NCBI GenBank assembly: GCA_029582155.1
Contig: CM055898.1
Location: 34,650,955-34,714,954 of the forward strand
Direction: 5' to 3'
Source of the DNA: Panopea generosa
Lineage: Eukaryota; Mollusca; Bivalvia; Adapedonta; Hiatellidae
DNA length: 64,000 nucleotides
Part shown: in pieces, positions 61,483 to 64,000 of the stretch
Layout of the letters: each line of letters starts with the position of its first letter
Position numbering within the stretch: position 1 is the first letter of the stretch
Position numbers and translations under genes: made by a program
Notes under the pieces: model-generated
What the model saw: only the letters and a program-made list of their open reading frames with translations
Databases searched by the model: none
What the model was told of the DNA's origin: nothing

Positions 61483-64000
61483 CTCATACAGAATATCAAA
61501 CATACAGGGACTGCAACAACAGTTACAGAATATTACACATACAGGGACAAAAACAACAAAAACAGAATATTCAACATAATGGGACTGCAACAACAGTTAC
61601 AGAAAATTACACATACAGGGACTGCAAAAATAGTTACAGAATATTAAATATACAGAGACTGCAACAACAGTTACAGAATATTACACATACAGGGACTGCA
61701 ACAATAGTTACAGAATATTACTCATACAGAATATCAAACCTACAGGGACTGCAACAACAATTATAAAATATTACATATACAGGGACTGCAACAACAGTTA
61801 CGGTATATTACACATACAGGGATGAAAACAACAAATACAGAATATTAAACATAAAGGGACTGCAACAACAGTTACAGAATATTACACATACAGGGACTGC
61901 AAAAATAGTTACAGAATATTAAATATACAGGGACTGCAACAACAGTTACAGAATATTACACATACAGGGACTGCAACAATAGTTACAGAATATTACTCAT
62001 ACAGAATATCAAACATACAGGGACTGCAAAAAGAGTTATAAAGTATTGCAAATACAGGGACTGCAACAACAGTTACAGAATATATCTCATGCAGGGATTG
62101 CAACAACAGTTACTGAATATTACTCATACAGGGACTAACACAACAGTTACAGACTATTACTGATACAGGGTCAGCAACAATAGTTACTGAATATTACACA
62201 TACAGGGACTGTAACAACAGTTATAGAATATTACTCATACAGGGACTGCAACAACAGTAACTGAATATTACACACACTGGGATTGCAATAACAGTTTTAT
62301 AATATTAAATATACAGGAAATGCACCAATAGTTACAGAATAGTACACATACAATGTATGCAACATCAGTTACAGAATATTAAAGATACAGGGTCTGCAAC
62401 AACAGTTACAGAATATTACACATACAGACCTGCACCAACATTTACAGATTATTAAATATACAGAGACTGCAACAACAGCTACAGAATATAAAACATGTAG
62501 AGACTGCAATAACAGTTACATAATATTACACATACATAGACTGCAACAACAGTAACAGAATATTAAACATGCAGAGACTGCAACAACAATTACAGAATAT
62601 TAAACATACAGGGACTTTAACAACAGTTACAGAATATTACACATACATAGACTGCAACAACAATTACAGAATATTAAACATACAGTGACTGCAACAACAG
62701 CTACAGAATATTACACATACAGTCACTGCAACGACAGTTACAGAATATTACTCATACAGGGACTGCAACAATAGTTACTGAATATTAAACATACAGGGAC
62801 TGCAACAGCATAGAGTGACTGCGACAACAGTTACTGAATAATAAACATACACGGACTGCAACAACACATACAGAATATTAAATATGCAGGGACTGCAACA
62901 ACAGTGACAGAATATTAAACATGAAAGGATTGCAACAACAGTTACAGAATCTTACACATACAGGGACTGCAACAACAGTTACAGAATATAACACATACAG
63001 GGACTGCAACAACAAATATAAGATATTAAACATACAAGGTTTGCAACAACAGTTACAGAATAATAAACATACAGGGACTGCAACAACAGTTAAATAATAT
63101 TAAACATGCAGGGACAGCAACAACAGTCACAGAATATTAAACATAAAGGGTCTGCAACAACAGTTGAATATTACACATACAAAGACTGCAGCAATAGTCA
63201 CAGAATATTAAACATACAGGGTCTGCAACAAACGTAATAAAATATTACATATGCAGTGACTGCAACATCAGTAACTAAATATTAAATATACAGTGACTGA
63301 AACAACAGTTACAGAACATTACACATACAGAAACTGCAACAACAGTTACAGAATATTAAACATAAAGAGACTGTAACAACAGTAACAGCATATTACACAT
63401 ACATAGACTGCGAAAACAAATACAGAATATTACACATACTGGAACTGCAACAACAGATTAAACATACAGGGTCTGCAACAACAGTTACTGAATATTACAC
63501 ATACAAGGACTGCAACAACAGTTACTTAATATTAAATATACAGGGCCTGCAACAACAGTTACAGAATATTAAATATACAGGGAGTGGGACAACAGTAACA
63601 AATGTTACACATACAGGGACTGCAAGAACAGTTACAGAGTATTACACATACAGGACTGCAACAACAGTTACAGAATATTAAACACACAGGGACTGTATCA
63701 ACAGTTAGAGAATATTAAATATACAGAGTCTGCAACAACAGTTACAGAGTATTACACATACAGGGACTGCAACAACAGTTACTGAATATTAAATATACAG
63801 GGCCTGCAACAACAGTTACAGAATATTAATCATACAGGAACTGCAACTACAGTTACAGAATATTAAATATACAGGGACTGCAACAACAGTTACAGAATAT
63901 TAAATATACAGGGACTGCAACAACAGTTACAGAATATTAAACATACAGGAACTGCAACAACAGTTACAGAATATTAAATATACAGGGACTGCAACAACAG

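Larger units (their letters stand above)
42488..64000. repeat. 31/37-bp satellite array, roughly 600 units, runs off the window
   Basis: Units contain ACTG(C/T)AACAACAGTTACAG then AATATTAC. Short units (31 bp) join directly by ACAG. Long units (37 bp) carry six extra bases, giving ATATACACAG or ACATACAGGG before ACTG. The left part (42.5-50 kb) mixes 31- and 37-bp units with ACAGACTGCAAC. At about 52-58 kb many units read ACAGAGACTGTAACAACAGC with TATATA linkers. From 58 kb to the edge ATACAGGGACTGCAAC 37-bp units dominate. The array is G-poor on this strand. Frames reading LQQQLQNITQT or TATTVTEYYT are by-products of the repeat. One non-satellite insertion sits at 48961-49276. No centromere-protein box of the CENP-B type was noticed. 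Confidence 0.96.

Noticed and set aside
42839-61647. Frames reading LQQQLQNITQT or DCNNSYRILHI repeats
   Set aside because: By-products of the 31/37-bp repeat, starting at arbitrary ATG variants and ending where unit length changes.
42488-64000. Centromere function of the large array
   Set aside because: Size and HORs are compatible, but I saw no CENP-B-like box, and sequence alone cannot show centromere activity.
1-64000. Telomeric repeats or a chromosome end
   Set aside because: No run of TTAGGG or its complement was seen anywhere in the window.

Overview
The window looks like non-coding, repeat-rich DNA from a metazoan nuclear genome, most probably a mollusc and perhaps a bivalve. The evidence is the strong AT bias, the absence of any compact prokaryote-like gene layout, several decayed non-LTR retrotransposons, a solo LTR, tRNA-derived SINE-like sequence, and a GTC-rich repeat followed by a GGTTAAAG module that I associate with bivalve genomes. 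The taxon is inference; no database was searched. I see no intact host gene I can name.

Layout: 1-13 kb is AT-rich DNA with old dispersed repeats, a decayed LINE 3' region on the minus strand (5209-6360), a CA-rich microsatellite, a 22-bp minisatellite (7588-7780), a second LINE remnant (7850-8500) and a well-delimited solo LTR with a target-site duplication (9895-10451). At 13.26 kb a tRNA-like sequence sits next to a 23-bp minisatellite (13456-15715). From 16.63 to 29.34 kb there is one continuous satellite of about 76 bp per monomer, roughly 165 copies, mostly with a HindIII-type AAGCTT, containing higher-order repeats at several scales. A 5'-truncated LINE with endonuclease, reverse transcriptase and C-terminal Cys/His remains follows on the plus strand (about 31.1-34.55 kb). 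A second 5'-truncated LINE lies on the minus strand (36.58-38.19 kb). Three small arrays follow: a degenerate ~37-bp repeat, a 21-bp repeat, and a 33-bp repeat whose minus strand is open for 337 codons. From 42.49 kb to the window edge is a second giant array, with 31/37-bp units and about 600 copies, interrupted once by a tRNA-headed SINE-like insertion (48961-49276).

Nothing here forms a pathway or operon. The coding-like material is transposon wreckage: every reverse transcriptase has frameshifts and stops, and both readable active-site motifs are altered. About 60% of the window is tandem repeat from at least eight unrelated repeat units. The most interesting aspects are the organisation of the two giant arrays (regional subfamilies, nested higher-order repeats, a hairpin dyad in many 31/37-bp units), the long 33-bp-repeat reading frame, and a pair of similar membrane-segment-like sequences near 5.1 and 12.3 kb. 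I found no convincing new enzymatic or defence system.
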